Part shown: in pieces, positions 61,910 through 64,000 of the stretch
Layout: each line of letters opens with the position of its first letter
How positions within the stretch are numbered: position 1 is the first letter of the stretch
From: Ursus arctos
Taxonomy: Eukaryota > Chordata > Mammalia > Carnivora > Ursidae
Direction of reading: 5' to 3'
DNA: 64,000 nt
Assembly (NCBI RefSeq): GCF_023065955.2
Contig: NW_026622874.1
Location: forward strand, 11,638,001 to 11,702,000
Notes under the pieces: model-generated
The model's input: only the letters and a program-made list of their open reading frames with translations
The model's database searches: none
What the model was told of the DNA's origin: nothing
Position numbers and translations under genes: made by a program

Positions 61910-62089
61910 AGAGAAAGACAATTATCATATGGTTTCACTCAGTTATGGAACATAAGAAATAGGAAGATCAGTAGGAGAAGGATACAAATAATGAATCATG
62001 GAACATTGCATCAAAAACTGGGGATGTACTGTATGGTGACTAATATAACAAAATAAAAATTATTAAAAAAAATAAAAATAATAATAAAA
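61910..62089 (+). mobile_element. very short L1 insert next to exon 2
   Basis: An L1 3' UTR piece with an internal deletion: 'agacaattatcatatggttt', then 'aataatgaatcatggaacat', 'gggatgtactgtatggtgac', and an A-rich tail. Duplications CCATATAGC at 61901-61909 and 62090-62098. Confidence 0.93.
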
Positions 62090-62599
62090 CCATATAGCTC
62101 AGCCAAGAGTTTAGCCTGAAAGCTTGTTTTAAGATGTTCAGAAAGGACAGGTCTCATCAAACTCCTTGGCATTTCACCATCCTAGTACCAGCTAATCTCT
62201 CATGCTTCAGGAGAAGGTGAACTAGTAGTGCTAATATTATAATATGGGGATTAAGAAGACATCTCTTTTTAGTATTACAGATGAAATAGTTGACACCCAA
62301 ATGATTGACGAGAGATGCCATTTGGGATCTTGGGGCGATTTATTGATTTCCTGTACTACAAATTCAATACAGTAAGGAAATGCATGCTTATGTTTGGTTT
62401 TAAAGTGATAAGTACAGTAGAATCTCTTCATATTATATAATGCATAGTGCAGACTTTGCCTTGAAAGAATGTGGTCTGTTTGTAGCTCTGGTCTCTGGTG
62501 AAACTGTTTGCTTACTTCCCTGTCATATGGAGACCGACTGTAGAGCGTAGTGCCCCAAATCTCGGGCTTCAGAGTCACTAGGCTCTTCTATTTAGTGTA

Positions 62600-62785
62600 A
62601 AGCAACCTTGGAATTGTTTCTGAAGTGCTCTAAGTCTCAGTTTTCTCACCTGTGACTAGGGCATAACCACAAAACCTACCTCACAGGATAGTGTGAAGAT
62701 CAAATGAGATAATATGTATCAAGTGCTTGCTTTGTTGTGCATAATTATCACCCAATAAATCTAATTTATTTCTACTACTAATAAT
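62600..62785 (+). repeat. MIR SINE, plus strand
   Basis: 'taagtctcagttttctcacc', 'aaaacctacctcacaggata', 'gtgaagatcaaatgagataa' and 'tatcacccaataaat'. Confidence 0.88.
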
Positions 62786-62984
62786 AACAGGCTTTCATGA
62801 AATGCATTCATTACAGTTTAAGGAACTTCATTGAGTTGTTAGAATAAACTTACCAGAGCTGCTGACACAATAAAACTGCTGTTGGTCCTACTGTAGACAT
62901 AAAGTCCTAACTGGCAAACAGGTTCCATCCCAATTCATTCTCAAGTCATCTCTTGGAAATGTGGAGCCCATTTTATTCTGATAA

Positions 62985-63102
62985 GAACACTGGGTGTTAT
63001 ATAAGACTGATGAACCCCAGGCCTGTACCTCTGAAACCAATAATACATTATATGTTAATTAATTGAATTTAAACTAAAAAAATGTAAAAAAAAAAAAAAG
63101 AA
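62985..63102 (+). repeat. L1 3' tail, plus strand
   Basis: 'cactgggtgttatataagac', 'gtacctctgaaaccaataat', 'acattatatgttaattaatt' then poly-A. A possible duplication is AAGAACACT and AAGAACATT. Confidence 0.88.
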
Positions 63103-63369
63103 CATTATAAATATTGTAAGTTTTTGGGTTAGGTTGTCAACCTCCTTAGAAGCAGACTATTAAGAATACCCCTAGTGTTGAGGTGAGACTCACTTTACCT
63201 CCAACCTCCCCGGAGCACCAAGTACCTGAGCAGAGAGAATTGGATCAGGAAGGAGCACTTCCCGGGGCCGATGTGCGTGAGGCCGGAGCTGATGGCCATG
63301 GCTGTTTACAGGTCATGGCAACCTGGAGTATTTCTAATCAGTATTGCTGACTGAGTTCATGGAGTGGTT

Positions 63370-63600
63370 TTTCTGAGATAGTCACTCTGCTAAGCGCTTT
63401 AAAAGTACTGTCTTGATTGTGTTTCACAAGAGTTCTAGAAGGTAAGTACTATTATTATCCTGGTTTTTTACAGTTGTGGAAACTGAGGTTTGGAGATGTT
63501 AAATAAGTTGTCAAGGTGATGCAGCTGGTGAGAGACGGAGCTGGGACTTAAGCCCAACCGGGTCTTCTGACACCAAACTCTCTACTCTTAACCACAACAT
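63370..63600 (-). repeat. MIR SINE, minus strand
   Basis: 'ctctgctaagcgctttaaaa', 'gaaactgaggtttggagatg', 'gtgatgcagctggtgagaga' and 'gacaccaaactctctactct'. Confidence 0.9.
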
Positions 63601-63638
63601 ATTTTTCCATTTGTCTCATGAAGCAGAAAAATCCTTGC

Positions 63639-63639
<1 letters not shown>

Positions 63640-63679
<40 letters not shown>
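63640..63679. repeat. (GT)n microsatellite
   Basis: About 20 uninterrupted GT units. Confidence 0.98.
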
Positions 63680-63680
<1 letters not shown>

Positions 63681-64000
63681 CACAGACCTCAATCCTCCTC
63701 CAGCCTGGCCGAAAGCAATCCCTCCTGCTTGCCTCGTGGTGAGGCCTACTTTGATCCCAGTGCCTTTCAGAAGCTTAGTTAGTAATCCAGCTGTCTTGTC
63801 ACTCCATGTGGAATGCCAAGCTGACCACAGGGATGCTGGTCAGACAGAGCCCGTACACACGCCCACGGACTTGGGAAAGGAAACAGTCTTGTGCTTGCGT
63901 ATTTATGTTGGAAAAGAGCAGCCTGCTCTTTTCAAACAAATATAAGGAGTCCTTCTTAGTAGACAAGGCTCATTGTGAAACTGTGACCTCTAACTAAGTA

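Overview
This is a piece of a carnivoran mammal genome, most likely Caniformia and perhaps a bear, seal or mustelid relative. At least 14 copies of the tRNA-derived carnivore Can-SINE family are present. They carry the GCGCCTGGGTGGCTCAG head and the GACAGAGAG...CAGCCAGCGAGAGAGGGAACACAAGCAGGGG body. Carnivore-type L1 tails, MIR, L2 and MLT1 copies fill much of the rest. There are no bacterial or phage features, no CRISPR array and no operons. Almost every open reading frame is chance or a retroelement relic.

The one functional gene I can support is NTMT2 (METTL11B), the protein alpha-N-terminal methyltransferase 2, on the + strand. Its first coding exon lies at 49192-49345. A 12.3-kb intron follows, and the second coding exon is at 61632-61807. 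Both exons have consensus splice sites, and the split valine codon joins in frame. Together they encode 110 residues, the N-terminal extension and the start of the catalytic domain. The SAM-binding core lies beyond the right edge of the window. In human, NTMT2 sits at 1q24 between KIFAP3 and GORAB, so 1-49 kb is probably the KIFAP3-NTMT2 intergenic interval; that is inferred from synteny.

Layout. 1-1.0 kb: a rearranged EXOSC8 processed pseudogene split by an L1 tail. 1.1-6.9 kb: a mosaic of L1 fragments in both orientations, with two SINEs and an MLT1 LTR. 7-17 kb: mostly non-repetitive, with MIR, L2, an old L1 and two SINEs. 17-18 kb: a TATC microsatellite and an LTR-like block. 18.3-20.3 kb: an MLT1 LTR that received a DNAJA1 processed pseudogene, which in turn received a Can-SINE. 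20.3-26.3 kb: L2 copies and a SINE-in-SINE nest. 26.3-34.6 kb: dense L1, including a near full-length dead minus-strand element with ORF1, ORF2 and 5' UTR. 34.8-49 kb: sparse repeats, a 129-bp exact tandem duplication, and the NTMT2 upstream region. 49-64 kb: NTMT2 exons and introns with scattered MIR, L2 and young L1 inserts, one of them about 100 bp past exon 2.

I did not find a previously undescribed biological system. What is worth a second look is structural: nested insertions that give relative ages, inversions, and a possible assembly or polymorphism issue. Repeat family names come from recognising consensus features by eye, so boundaries of old repeats are approximate.
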